A program made the translations under genes and the position numbers. This document shows positions 31,546-36,879 of a stretch of 64,000 nucleotides of DNA, piece by piece (position 1 is the stretch's first letter; the number at the start of each line of letters is the position of its first letter). The notes under the pieces were generated by a model. That model saw nothing but the letters and a program-made list of their open reading frames with translations. It ran no database searches and was not told the origin of the DNA. The DNA is from a virus. The stretch lies in IMG/VR virus record IMGVR_UViG_3300037222_000100, positions 1 through 64,000 of that record; one strand, written 5' to 3'.

Positions 31546-31764
31546 TCACTCTTCCTCGTCCAGCTTGATGCAATTTGCGCAGTTACACAGCGCGGGCCGA
31601 CCTACTCCTCGCTCGCCTTCATGCGTCAGGCTATGGAGAGGGGCTGACCTACGAGTTCCTCGCTTGGGATGGATGCTCTTGATGCGCTCGTTGAGCACGG
31701 GGCATCGATAGAGATGCCCCTGTCCCGATGGGTACGACTTGTGACAGTACGAGCACCAATCCAT
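31546..31764 (-). CDS. small Cys/His protein, 72 aa
   Basis: ATG 31764 (MDWCSYCHKSYPSGQ) lies 6 nt after TGATATCCT. CSYCHK near the start, a third Cys in the middle and CNCANC near the end suggest zinc binding. Acidic tail. Family unknown. Confidence 0.55.
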   Translation of the reverse strand: MDWCSYCHKSYPSGQGHLYRCPVLNERIKSIHPKRGTRRSAPLHSLTHEGERGVGRPALCNCANCIKLDEEE

Positions 31765-31770
31765 GTGGAT

Positions 31771-31779
31771 AGGATATCA
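31771..31779 (-). promoter_or_regulatory. extended -10 promoter TGATATCCT
   Basis: TGA-TATCCT ends 6 nt before ATG 31764. Confidence 0.42.
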
Positions 31780-31788
31780 GAAATGAAG

Positions 31789-31873
31789 CGGAAGGTGTGG
31801 GATTCGAACCCACGGTGGCTTTCACCACGCCGAGTTAGCAACCCGGTACATTCGGCCTCTCTGCCAACCTTCC
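31789..31873 (-). tRNA. tRNA-Ser (GCT)
   Basis: Perfect acceptor GGAAGGT/ACCTTCC, G73, anticodon arm CCGGG-TTGCTAA-CTCGG, long variable arm, T-arm GTGGG-TTCGAAT-CCCAC. Confidence 0.92.
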
Positions 31874-32000
31874 AAATGGTGGACGTGCCCGGACCAGAGG
31901 CCCGAAAACTTTTGCCCTTTCGTGCTGGTATGTTCGTCACATTCAGCCGGGTTACCATACCAGTGGTACCCAACCTGATTCAGGGCATTCTGTACGTCCA
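31874..32000 (-). other. spacer with a hairpin and an uncertain short frame
   Basis: An 8-bp inverted repeat CTGGTATG/CATACCAG is present. A TTG-started frame of about 59 codons crosses the segment into tRNA-Ser, but it has no ribosome site and is not called. Confidence 0.3.
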
Positions 32001-32073
32001 AGCCCTTGGCGGGATTCGAACCCGCGCAAACCCGCTTAGGAACCGGGCACTCTGTCCGCTGAGTTACAAGGGC
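32001..32073 (-). tRNA. tRNA-Arg (CCT)
   Basis: Perfect acceptor GCCCTTG/CAAGGGC, loop TTCCTAA, T-arm GCGGG-TTCGAAT-CCCGC. Reads AGG. Confidence 0.9.
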
Positions 32074-32084
32074 GTACTACGAAG

Positions 32085-32490
32085 TGGACCCTGTGGGAAT
32101 CGAACCCACGTCTCCGGCATTCGTATTGCGTTACTATCTAGCAGCTTTGGGACAGGCTTGGCCCGTCTCCACCACTCGGTTTACGTCCGAGAACGGCACC
32201 GGGCCGAAGCCCGACTGATGCACCACCTGGTTTGAGTCCAGGAACTTGTCGCGGGGTGCTACCAACCGTTTTCTGTTCCGAGGCGTACGGTGACCCGGCT
32301 CTGACTAAACCAGAGCGAGAGTTGCCTCGCGAGCCGAGAGCGACGGGGAGTGCCCCGGTACGGGGTCTTCCATGAAGCTCGCGGGGATCGCGAGGGTGTC
32401 TGTGTTGCCTGTTATGGCTTGTGTCAGGTAGGTGTGACGACCGCTGCGTAACAACAACCGAGTCTTACCAGATCGATACCTGTAAGGCCC
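32085..32490 (-). ncRNA. ssrA: tmRNA (ribosome rescue)
   Basis: 406 nt. The 5' end GGGCCTT pairs with 3' AGGGTCC as a tRNA-like acceptor. The 5' part reads ACAGGTATCGATCTGG, matching the tmRNA D-loop consensus GGTTTCGAC; the 3' part has GAATGCCGGAGAC then T-arm GTGGG-TTCGATT-CCCAC, close to actinobacterial tmRNAs. A frame ending ...REATLALV-TAG has its stop (32305-32307) in the loop of hairpin CTCTG/CAGAG, as in known tag-stop hairpins. Several GC hairpins fit pseudoknots. tmRNA frees stalled ribosomes and tags the peptide; the resume codon could not be fixed by eye. Confidence 0.88.
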
Positions 32491-32629
32491 ATGCGGGGGC
32501 GAGGCTAGATAGCACCCCGCCCGCCGATGCTACTCGACTAACTGGGTACTGCCTGGATCACCCCCTGTAAGTTGAAGGACAAGGTAACCTCAGATGGCCC
32601 GTCTAGAAAGGGCGAAGTCAGCTACCTAG
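32491..32629 (-). other. leader between tRNA-Val and tmRNA
   Basis: No convincing gene. It holds GC-rich inverted repeats and a promoter candidate just before the tmRNA. Confidence 0.4.
32506..32514 (-). promoter_or_regulatory. possible tmRNA promoter TGCTATCTA
   Basis: TGC-TATCTA ends 15 nt before the tmRNA 5' end, allowing a short leader to be removed by RNase P. Confidence 0.35.
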
Positions 32630-32701
32630 TAGACGATACTGGATTCGAACCAGTGACTTCCACGTTGTCACCGTGGCGCTCTCCCACTGAGCTAATCGTC
32701 T
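32630..32701 (-). tRNA. tRNA-Val (GAC)
   Basis: Perfect acceptor AGACGAT/ATCGTCT, D-stem GCTC/GAGC, anticodon arm CCACG-GTGACAA-CGTGG, T-arm ACTGG-TTCGAAT-CCAGT. Confidence 0.92.
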
Positions 32702-32771
32702 AGGCTGCCCGTTGCCACTGGTAGTCTAGTCCAGATGCCGGGCTCTCCACAGGCATTCAACCTGGGAGCAG

Positions 32772-32842
32772 TACTCGGTGAAGGAATCGAACCTTCGTCG
32801 TCACGGTGTAAACGTGATGCTAAACCACTCAGCTAACCGAGC
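32772..32842 (-). tRNA. tRNA-Val (TAC)
   Basis: Acceptor GCTCGGT/ACCGAGT, anticodon arm TCACG-TTTACAC-CGTGA, T-arm GAAGG-TTCGATT-CCTTC. Confidence 0.92.
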
Positions 32843-32898
32843 ATGTGCCCGCCCACAGAGGGACAGGCATCGCACGCCGGGCGAACCCTAAACGTGAG

Positions 32899-32972
32899 CG
32901 GGACCTACCGGACTCGAACCGGCGACCTCTGCCGTGACAGGGCAGCGCTCTAACCAACTGAGCTAAGGACCC
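32899..32972 (-). tRNA. tRNA-Asp (GTC)
   Basis: Acceptor GGGTCCT/AGGTCCC (one mismatch), D-stem GCTC/GAGC, anticodon arm CTGCC-CTGTCAC-GGCAG, T-loop TTCGAGT, G73. Confidence 0.92.
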
Positions 32973-33051
32973 AAGGGTGCCCCTGCGGGAGTCATCGTAT
33001 TGGGGATGACGGGCAGGGGACTTGTATGCAATTGGCCGATCTAGTCGGCAG

Positions 33052-33116
33052 CGGGGCGAGAAGGAATCGAACCCTCGCCTGCGGGTTTGGAATCCGCAGG
33101 TCCATCCAGGCGTCCC
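33052..33116 (-). tRNA. short tRNA, anticodon CCA (Trp-like)
   Basis: About 65 nt with a reduced D-arm. Anticodon arm GCGGA-TTCCAAA-CCCGC, T-arm GAGGG-TTCGATT-CCTTC, acceptor with two mismatches. A fuller Trp tRNA is at 33563, so this copy may be degrading or specialised. Confidence 0.65.
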
Positions 33117-33124
33117 GATTACTT

Positions 33125-33526
33125 TTACTGCGCAATCCCGCAAGCGGTCTTGATTTCGTCAATGATGTTCAGTGGAACGTGAGAAATCTGTTCAAATTCT
33201 GTAGCCGTGTAGAGAGCGGTAAGATGTTCCGTGGAACAGATGGCCTGCTGTTCAGTAAGAATGGGGGTCTTTTCCTTTTCGATCTTCCTCCGAAGTTCAA
33301 GGCTTCGTGTCGAAGACCAGGAACCTTCCTTACCAAGAAATCCTTCGCCTTGCTTAGGATGGGGTACGGCTACAGCTTCCTTCTGAAGTTCCTTTGAGGC
33401 GTGCGTCAAGCCACTCGTAAGTGCATTGACTACACGTTCCCGCTCAACTTCGTATCCAGCGAAGAAGCCAATACCACCTGCGACTAGCACTGCTACGACG
33501 ATGAGGAGCTTCGCTTTGGTTGTCAT
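33125..33526 (-). CDS. membrane-anchored protein, 133 aa
   Basis: MTTKAKLLIVVAVLV starts an N-terminal transmembrane helix (about residues 7-25) followed by a soluble helical domain with ICSTEHL and TACGIAQ. TAGACT lies 6 nt before ATG 33526. It might act in the cell envelope; no family recognised. Confidence 0.6.
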   Translation of the reverse strand: MTTKAKLLIVVAVLVAGGIGFFAGYEVERERVVNALTSGLTHASKELQKEAVAVPHPKQGEGFLGKEGSWSSTRSLELRRKIEKEKTPILTEQQAICSTEHLTALYTATEFEQISHVPLNIIDEIKTACGIAQ

Positions 33527-33532
33527 GCCCGT

Positions 33533-33538
33533 AGTCTA
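33533..33538 (-). promoter_or_regulatory. -10 element TAGACT
   Basis: Ends 6 nt before ATG 33526. Confidence 0.42.
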
Positions 33539-33562
33539 CCGAACCACCGCTTGCTTGTCAAG

Positions 33563-33631
33563 CGGGAGATCGAGGAATCGAACCCCGTCCTAGAGTTTTG
33601 GAGGCTCCTTGGCTGCCATAGCCTATCTCCC
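33563..33631 (-). tRNA. tRNA-Trp (CCA)
   Basis: Perfect acceptor GGGAGAT/ATCTCCC, G73, loop CTCCAAA, T-arm with TTCGATT. Its first 9 nt encode the end of the upstream HNH gene. Confidence 0.88.
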
Positions 33632-33952
33632 TCGTTGATACGTGCGCTCCCTGTGACAATTGGCGCAGACGACTTCGCACTTGGCGATCTCTGCCTTGAT
33701 TGTATCCCATGCCGCTGCAATCTTGGCAAAGCGGCTAACCTCACATCTCTTCTCTCCGCGTACATGATCGAACTCCATCACGTAGTAGGGGTAGGCCACC
33801 TTGCAATCAGCACATGGGCGATCCTTGGCCTCACGGATGAGACGCTTCTGAGCCTCTATTCTGACCCTTTTACGGGCCAGAAGAACTTCACGATTGTCTT
33901 TCTGGTACTGACGTTGATACTCGATCTTGGCTGTGCCTTCAAGCGCCATCAT
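33623..33952 (-). CDS. HNH homing endonuclease
   Basis: 109 aa. CADCKVAYP, MEFDHVRGEKR and VCANCHRERTYQ give the HNH core, with a basic N-terminus. The TAG stop lies within the tRNA-Trp acceptor strand, so the gene is inserted directly against a tRNA. Paralog of 8933 and 31064. Confidence 0.82.
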   Translation of the reverse strand: MMALEGTAKIEYQRQYQKDNREVLLARKRVRIEAQKRLIREAKDRPCADCKVAYPYYVMEFDHVRGEKRCEVSRFAKIAAAWDTIKAEIAKCEVVCANCHRERTYQRGR

Positions 33953-34009
33953 CAGTTATGTAGGAGAAGGTCATGGTTTTATTTGGTCACCATGACCTTC
34001 ACCCCAAGA

Positions 34010-34070
34010 GGCCGGAGTCTGACGAAGTACTCGCGGGGTGATCAACTCCCCGACCGCTCCTCGTCCGGCC
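34010..34070 (-). ncRNA. tRNA-like mini-RNA, unassigned
   Basis: One base after tRNA-Thr(CGT), a 61-nt segment closes with GGCCGGA/TCCGGCC and contains hairpins CGGGG/CCCCG and GAGT/ACTC. The shape recalls a tRNA with reduced arms, but no anticodon is clear. Between this and the HNH gene lies another hairpin GGTCATGG/CCATGACC. Confidence 0.35.
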
Positions 34071-34071
34071 A

Positions 34072-34143
34072 AGCCAACACTCGGAGTCGAACCGAGTTCT
34101 CTCGCTTACGAAACGAGTGCATCACCAAGAATGCTTTGCTGGC
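34072..34143 (-). tRNA. tRNA-Thr (CGT)
   Basis: Acceptor GCCAGCA/TGTTGGC, anticodon arm CTCGT-TTCGTAA-GCGAG, T-arm CTCGG-TTCGACT-CCGAG. Confidence 0.92.
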
Positions 34144-34265
34144 ATAGAACACAAGAGAGTGGCCCGGCAAACCCTGGTGACGGCGAAGGGGAGAACACCA
34201 CATTCACCCTTGAACTTCGACCGCAATGGTGTCCACGACATCTACTGGCGGACCTCCTGTGTTCA

Positions 34266-34337
34266 AGCCCACGTCGGGAATCGAACCCGAACCTCATCCT
34301 TACCATGGACGCATGCTACCTTTAGCACCACGCGGGC
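34266..34337 (-). tRNA. tRNA-Thr (GGT)
   Basis: Acceptor GCCCGCG/CGTGGGC, anticodon arm CGTCC-ATGGTAA-GGATG, T-arm TCGGG-TTCGATT-CCCGA. Confidence 0.9.
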
Positions 34338-34343
34338 ATCAAA

Positions 34344-34391
34344 GACCCGGCCGCATACCCCAGGTACCTGGGACAGAGGCGGGACCGGGCC
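34344..34391 (-). repeat. structured repeat, copy A
   Basis: 48 nt closing with GGCCCGG/CCGGGTC, then CCGC/GCGG and a terminal palindrome CCCAGGTACCTGGG. A second copy at 36038 keeps both outer arms and differs in the tip. Confidence 0.6.
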
Positions 34392-34567
34392 GTACAACAG
34401 TCCTGTCCATGAGCCCTACGGCTGACGACAGGAGCGCTCCGTCCGCGATCCCTCTACCGGGGGCCGACCGAGCAATAGGCAAGGAGTAACCCGCCCTGAG
34501 GACGCTAGCGAGGTTAGATCGCGTCCACCACAGGGCTCACGCCTCGTGTTTCGTGTGTCACTCCTAG
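34392..34567 (-). other. unassigned structured segment
   Basis: No convincing coding frame. Two strong stems: CCCTG-GGACGC with GCGTCC-CAGGG, and CCTGTC/GACAGG enclosing AGCC/GGCT. Could be an unknown small RNA. Confidence 0.35.
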
Positions 34568-34641
34568 TCAGGATAGGAGGATTTGAACCTCCGCCCTCTT
34601 CGTTCCGAACGAAGCGCGCTACCAAGCTGCGCCATACCCTG
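34568..34641 (-). tRNA. tRNA-Pro (CGG)
   Basis: Acceptor CAGGGTA/TATCCTG, anticodon arm CTTCG-TTCGGAA-CGAAG, T-arm GGAGG-TTCAAAT-CCTCC. Confidence 0.92.
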
Positions 34642-34787
34642 TAGATGCCGCATCGGGTAGACAGGTCCTTGCAGAATCCGCCTACGGCCTGGTGGCCGTG
34701 CGCAACTCATTCGGGACCCGTTACTTTCGATGTCCTCCGGGTCATGAGTCCCGTTGGATACGTCCCTCGCGATGGGATTTCCGACAG

Positions 34788-34882
34788 TGCGCAAGACGGG
34801 ATTCGAACCCGCATTCGCTGGTGTGAAAAACCAGTGCTGTGGAGACTGTTTGACGGCCTCTCTACCGTTCAGCTACTCACGC
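34788..34882 (-). tRNA. tRNA-Glu (TTC) with about 20-nt D-loop insertion
   Basis: Acceptor GCGTGAG/CTTGCGC, anticodon arm CTGGT-TTTTCAC-ACCAG, T-arm GCGGG-TTCGAAT-CCCGT. D-stem GCTG/CAGC encloses about 30 nt, containing ACGG/CCGT and GAGA/TCTC stems, instead of 8-10 nt. Total 95 nt. Confidence 0.82.
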
Positions 34883-34945
34883 ATGTGCTGAGCCAGGCTT
34901 GGCCTCAGCGTGGATGGACATTTGAGTCTGCCATCGATCAGACTA

Positions 34946-35017
34946 TCGGGAATGCAGGAGTTGAACCTGCGCTAGAGCGTTCCAAACGCCCGGTGCGGCC
35001 ACCAACACTTATCCCCG
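34946..35017 (-). tRNA. tRNA-Pro (TGG)
   Basis: Acceptor CGGGGAT/ATTCCCG, anticodon arm GGGCG-TTTGGAA-CGCTC, T-arm GCAGG-TTCAACT-CCTGC. Confidence 0.9.
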
Positions 35018-35060
35018 TAGTCGGCACGGGTTACCATGCCGAGGTCATACCGGTTGCTAC

Positions 35061-35363
35061 TTATTCGACAGGCGGCTCGACCGGCGCTGGCGGAGTTACT
35101 GCATCGTCAAGTGCAGTCGTGTTCGCCTCAACCTGAGATGTGCTTGCCGTGACCGTCGTCGTAGCCGCATCGACTGCGGCCTGAGTTGGGTCGTTCGTGA
35201 TCTTGTCAACGGCTGCGGTGACGGCCGTCGTGTTAGCCGCTACAGCGGCTTCGTTGGCGGCAACTGCCGCCGTGAGTGCATCGGTGTTTGCCACTAGCTT
35301 CCTCTGTTCTCGTAGTAGTTGCTCCAAAATCTCATGCTGAGATTTATGGCGTCTGTATTCCAA
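35061..35363 (-). CDS. Ala/Thr-rich coiled-coil protein, 100 aa
   Basis: TTG 35363 is preceded by AAGGAGG 5 nt away and avoids running into tRNA-Ala. A charged helix (EILEQLLREQRK) leads into repeating AANxxAVAAN/TTAVTA units and a Pro-rich tail (PPAPVEPP). Such repeats form long coiled coils. Function unknown. Confidence 0.65.
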   Translation of the reverse strand: MEYRRHKSQHEILEQLLREQRKLVANTDALTAAVAANEAAVAANTTAVTAAVDKITNDPTQAAVDAATTTVTASTSQVEANTTALDDAVTPPAPVEPPVE

Positions 35364-35389
35364 TAGACCCTCCTTGATTGGATGGGCAG

Positions 35390-35462
35390 TGGACCTGGAG
35401 GGACTTGAACCCTCTACCTCCTGCTTGCAAGGCAGGCGCTCTCCCAGATGAGCTACAGGCCC
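35390..35462 (-). tRNA. tRNA-Ala (TGC)
   Basis: Acceptor GGGCCTG/CAGGTCC, D-stem GCTC/GAGC, anticodon arm CCTGC-CTTGCAA-GCAGG, T-arm GAGGG-TTCAAGT-CCCTC. Confidence 0.93.
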
Positions 35463-35486
35463 ATACGGCACCCCTGTTCTGAGCCT

Positions 35487-35666
35487 TTATCTCTCAGCCA
35501 GGTGATGCCAAATGCCCCCGTGGAGAATCGAACTCCAGCATCCGGGGTAAAAGCCCGGCGGTCTACCACTAACCATACGGAGGCGAAGGCCCAGACCAGA
35601 GCGTAGACGCTTCAATGCTTTCGGCTCCACGTCTACGGTTAGCCTGGGGTGCTGCATCATACTCGT
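35487..35666 (-). CDS. possible small protein overlapping tRNA-Lys
   Basis: An in-frame ATG near 35657 opens MMQHPRLTVDVEPKALK, which reads like protein for about 27 codons, then passes through tRNA-Lys to a stop at 35487. No ribosome site or -10 is evident; the end shown for the start is approximate. Confidence 0.25.
   Translation of the reverse strand, partial: TSMMQHPRLTVDVEPKALKRLRSGLGLRLRMVSGRPPGFYPGCWSSILHGGIWHHLAER
35513..35584 (-). tRNA. tRNA-Lys (TTT)
   Basis: Acceptor GCCTCCG/CGGGGGC, anticodon arm CCGGG-CTTTTAC-CCCGG, T-arm TGGAG-TTCGATT-CTCCA. Confidence 0.9.
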
Positions 35667-35693
35667 GTGTCGTTTGCCGGAGTCATGTCCGGA

Positions 35694-35768
35694 TGCGGCC
35701 CGTGGGACTCGAACCCACAAGCGACACGTTCTAAGCGTGCCAGGTATACCAATTCCCGTCAGAGCCGC
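35694..35768 (-). tRNA. tRNA-Leu (TAG), short variable arm
   Basis: Acceptor GCGGCTC/GGGCCGC, anticodon arm GCACG-CTTAGAA-CGTGT, T-arm GTGGG-TTCGAGT-CCCAC, variable loop of about 5 nt. Confidence 0.85.
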
Positions 35769-35906
35769 GTGTCCTCCTGCTCTCGATGCTAGGAGGGGTA
35801 CTCTTCTGTATTCATTCTTCGACATCGAGAGCGTGCCGTCCCATCAACTCCCTGATTGGGTGGGCTAGGGAGGCCATCGGTCTTACACCCTAAAGACGAT
35901 TCTTGA

Positions 35907-35989
35907 TGCGCAGGGAGGGAGTCGAACCCTCACGAGCTTTCGCCCACCACGTCCTCAACGTGGCGTGTCTACCATTCCACCACCAGCGC
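35907..35989 (-). tRNA. tRNA-Leu (GAG), long variable arm
   Basis: 83 nt; acceptor GCGCTGG/CCTGCGC, anticodon arm CCACG-TTGAGGA-CGTGG, typical class II variable stem GGGC-GAAA-GCTC. Confidence 0.92.
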
Positions 35990-36037
35990 GGGTGATTATC
36001 ATAATGCCTCGCATACGCGAGGGCAAAATTTTTCAAG

Positions 36038-36086
36038 GACCCGGCCGCATACTCTGTCCATGGACGAGCAGAGGCGGGACCGGGCC
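36038..36086 (-). repeat. structured repeat, copy B
   Basis: 49 nt with the same outer arms as copy A at 34344 (GGCCCGGTCCCGCCTCTG and GTATGCGGCCGGGTC) but a different tip palindrome GTCCATGGAC. It lies just after tRNA-Tyr in transcript order. Confidence 0.6.
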
Positions 36087-36093
36087 ACTACAG

Positions 36094-36171
36094 TGCCAGC
36101 GGAAGGAATCGAACCTTCTTGCCGAGGCCACGGGTTTACAATCCGCTATCACTCCATGTGATCTCGCTGGC
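36094..36171 (-). tRNA. tRNA-Tyr (GTA)
   Basis: Perfect acceptor GCCAGCG/CGCTGGC, loop TTGTAAA, longer variable arm, T-arm GAAGG-TTCGATT-CCTTC. Confidence 0.9.
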
Positions 36172-36337
36172 ATGCTAGTTGGGTCCTTGATCTCCGGGCG
36201 CGATCCGACGAGCAACTTGATCCCACGCCACTACGCGTTTCGGGATCATGCGGTATGGTTACCGCTGCACTCAAGGGGTTTGCCCCAACTTGGAAGGCGT
36301 TGAATATGTACGGTGCCTTCTGTGCCGTTCGACGGGG
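36172..36337 (-). other. structured leader or possible small RNA
   Basis: No gene recognised. Starting at an extended -10 (36338-36346), the RNA would contain hairpins GGGG/CCCC, GCGGTA/TACCGC and GATCCC/GGGATC in series before tRNA-Tyr. Confidence 0.35.
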
Positions 36338-36346
36338 ACTATAGCA
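36338..36346 (-). promoter_or_regulatory. extended -10 promoter TGCTATAGT inside the RNA array
   Basis: TGC-TATAGT, same as in front of several protein genes, but no start codon follows; likely drives tRNA-Tyr and those beyond. Confidence 0.5.
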
Positions 36347-36367
36347 GATGCTCTGCTTCCCGTCTAG

Positions 36368-36440
36368 AGCCCCGTTCGGGAGTCGAACCCGATGATCGCG
36401 CTTTAGAAGAGCGCTGCCTTTTCCGTTTGGCTTACGAGGC
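36368..36440 (-). tRNA. tRNA-Arg (TCT), first of the array
   Basis: Acceptor GCCTCGT/ACGGGGC, anticodon arm GCGCT-CTTCTAA-AGCGC, T-arm TCGGG-TTCGACT-CCCGA. A promoter with TTGTTT, 16-nt spacer and TGTTATCAT lies at about 36448-36475. Confidence 0.92.
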
Positions 36441-36447
36441 GTAGCCG

Positions 36448-36475
36448 ATGATAACACATCTCCCTGCTGAAACAA
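36448..36475 (-). promoter_or_regulatory. promoter of the tRNA array
   Basis: TTGTTT-N16-TATCAT with TG before the -10, just upstream of tRNA-Arg(TCT). Confidence 0.45.
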
Positions 36476-36478
36476 CAA

Positions 36479-36507
36479 GAGCCCCGAAGATTTTCTTCGG
36501 AGCCCCT
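36479..36507 (-). terminator. terminator before the tRNA array
   Basis: GCTCCGAAGA-AAA-TCTTCGGGGC stem followed by TCTTGTTGTTT on the minus strand. Confidence 0.6.
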
Positions 36508-36537
36508 AGATTGGCCTACTTCTGGCGCGTCTAGGGA

Positions 36538-36600
36538 CTAAGGGCCGACCGTTTCTCCGGCCTGCTTGGCGTGGTCATTCAGTTTGGGGGACAAATACAT
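36538..36600 (-). CDS. putative 20-aa peptide with leaderless start
   Basis: ATG 36600 (MYLSPKLNDHAKQAG) lies 8 nt after TGCTAGAAT; ATG 36603 is an alternative. The peptide ends at TAG 36538, just before a large inverted repeat and the terminator. Too short to be sure. Confidence 0.35.
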   Translation of the reverse strand: MYLSPKLNDHAKQAGETVGP

Positions 36601-36608
36601 CATCACGT

Positions 36609-36617
36609 ATTCTAGCA
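36609..36617 (-). promoter_or_regulatory. extended -10 promoter TGCTAGAAT
   Basis: TGC-TAGAAT 8 nt before ATG 36600. Confidence 0.4.
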
Positions 36618-36690
36618 CGGGGTCCCCCTTAGTTTCAAGGGTCCTCGGCGAAAACTTTTGCCGAAACAATTCTGAGGCGAAAGTTTGGGC

Positions 36691-36879
36691 TCAGCCCTCG
36701 GCCCAATATCTCACGTAGCGCTCGCGAAGCTCCCCCTCGGAACGCACGTCCTGATACCCGGTGGCCTCATCGATCAGAGCGTCCATCCCGACCTTGGCTT
36801 GGGCCATTAGCTCGCGACGATTTGATGGCTCGCACCACTCGCAGTCGCAGCATTCTTCATGGGGCAGTGGCTCAGGCAC
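36691..36879 (-). CDS. small Cys-rich protein, 62 aa
   Basis: GTG 36879 follows AAGGAG and overlaps the end of the RNA ligase gene by 8 nt. The N-terminal CCDCEWCEP cluster may bind metal; the rest is helical. Downstream is a hairpin CGGCAAAAG/CTTTTGCCG-like that may end the operon. Confidence 0.55.
   Translation of the reverse strand: MPEPLPHEECCDCEWCEPSNRRELMAQAKVGMDALIDEATGYQDVRSEGELRERYVRYWAEG

Noticed and set aside
31874-32000. A 59-codon TTG-start frame upstream of tRNA-Ser
   Set aside because: No ribosome site or promoter; the end is encoded by the tRNA.
32216-32260. A plus-strand T-arm-like sequence (CCTGG-TTTGAGT-CCAGG)
   Set aside because: It lies inside the minus-strand tmRNA, where it is a pseudoknot or hairpin stem; no plus-strand tRNA surrounds it.
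35770-35906. A 21-codon frame (MASLAHPIRELMG) between tRNA-Leu genes
   Set aside because: Has only a weak AGGG upstream and no homolog I recognise; could be chance.
28281-36478. Many longer frames across the tRNA array (for example around 28281, 30163, 31669, 34564, 36149)
   Set aside because: They run through one or more tRNAs on the same or opposite strand and have no usable start signal.
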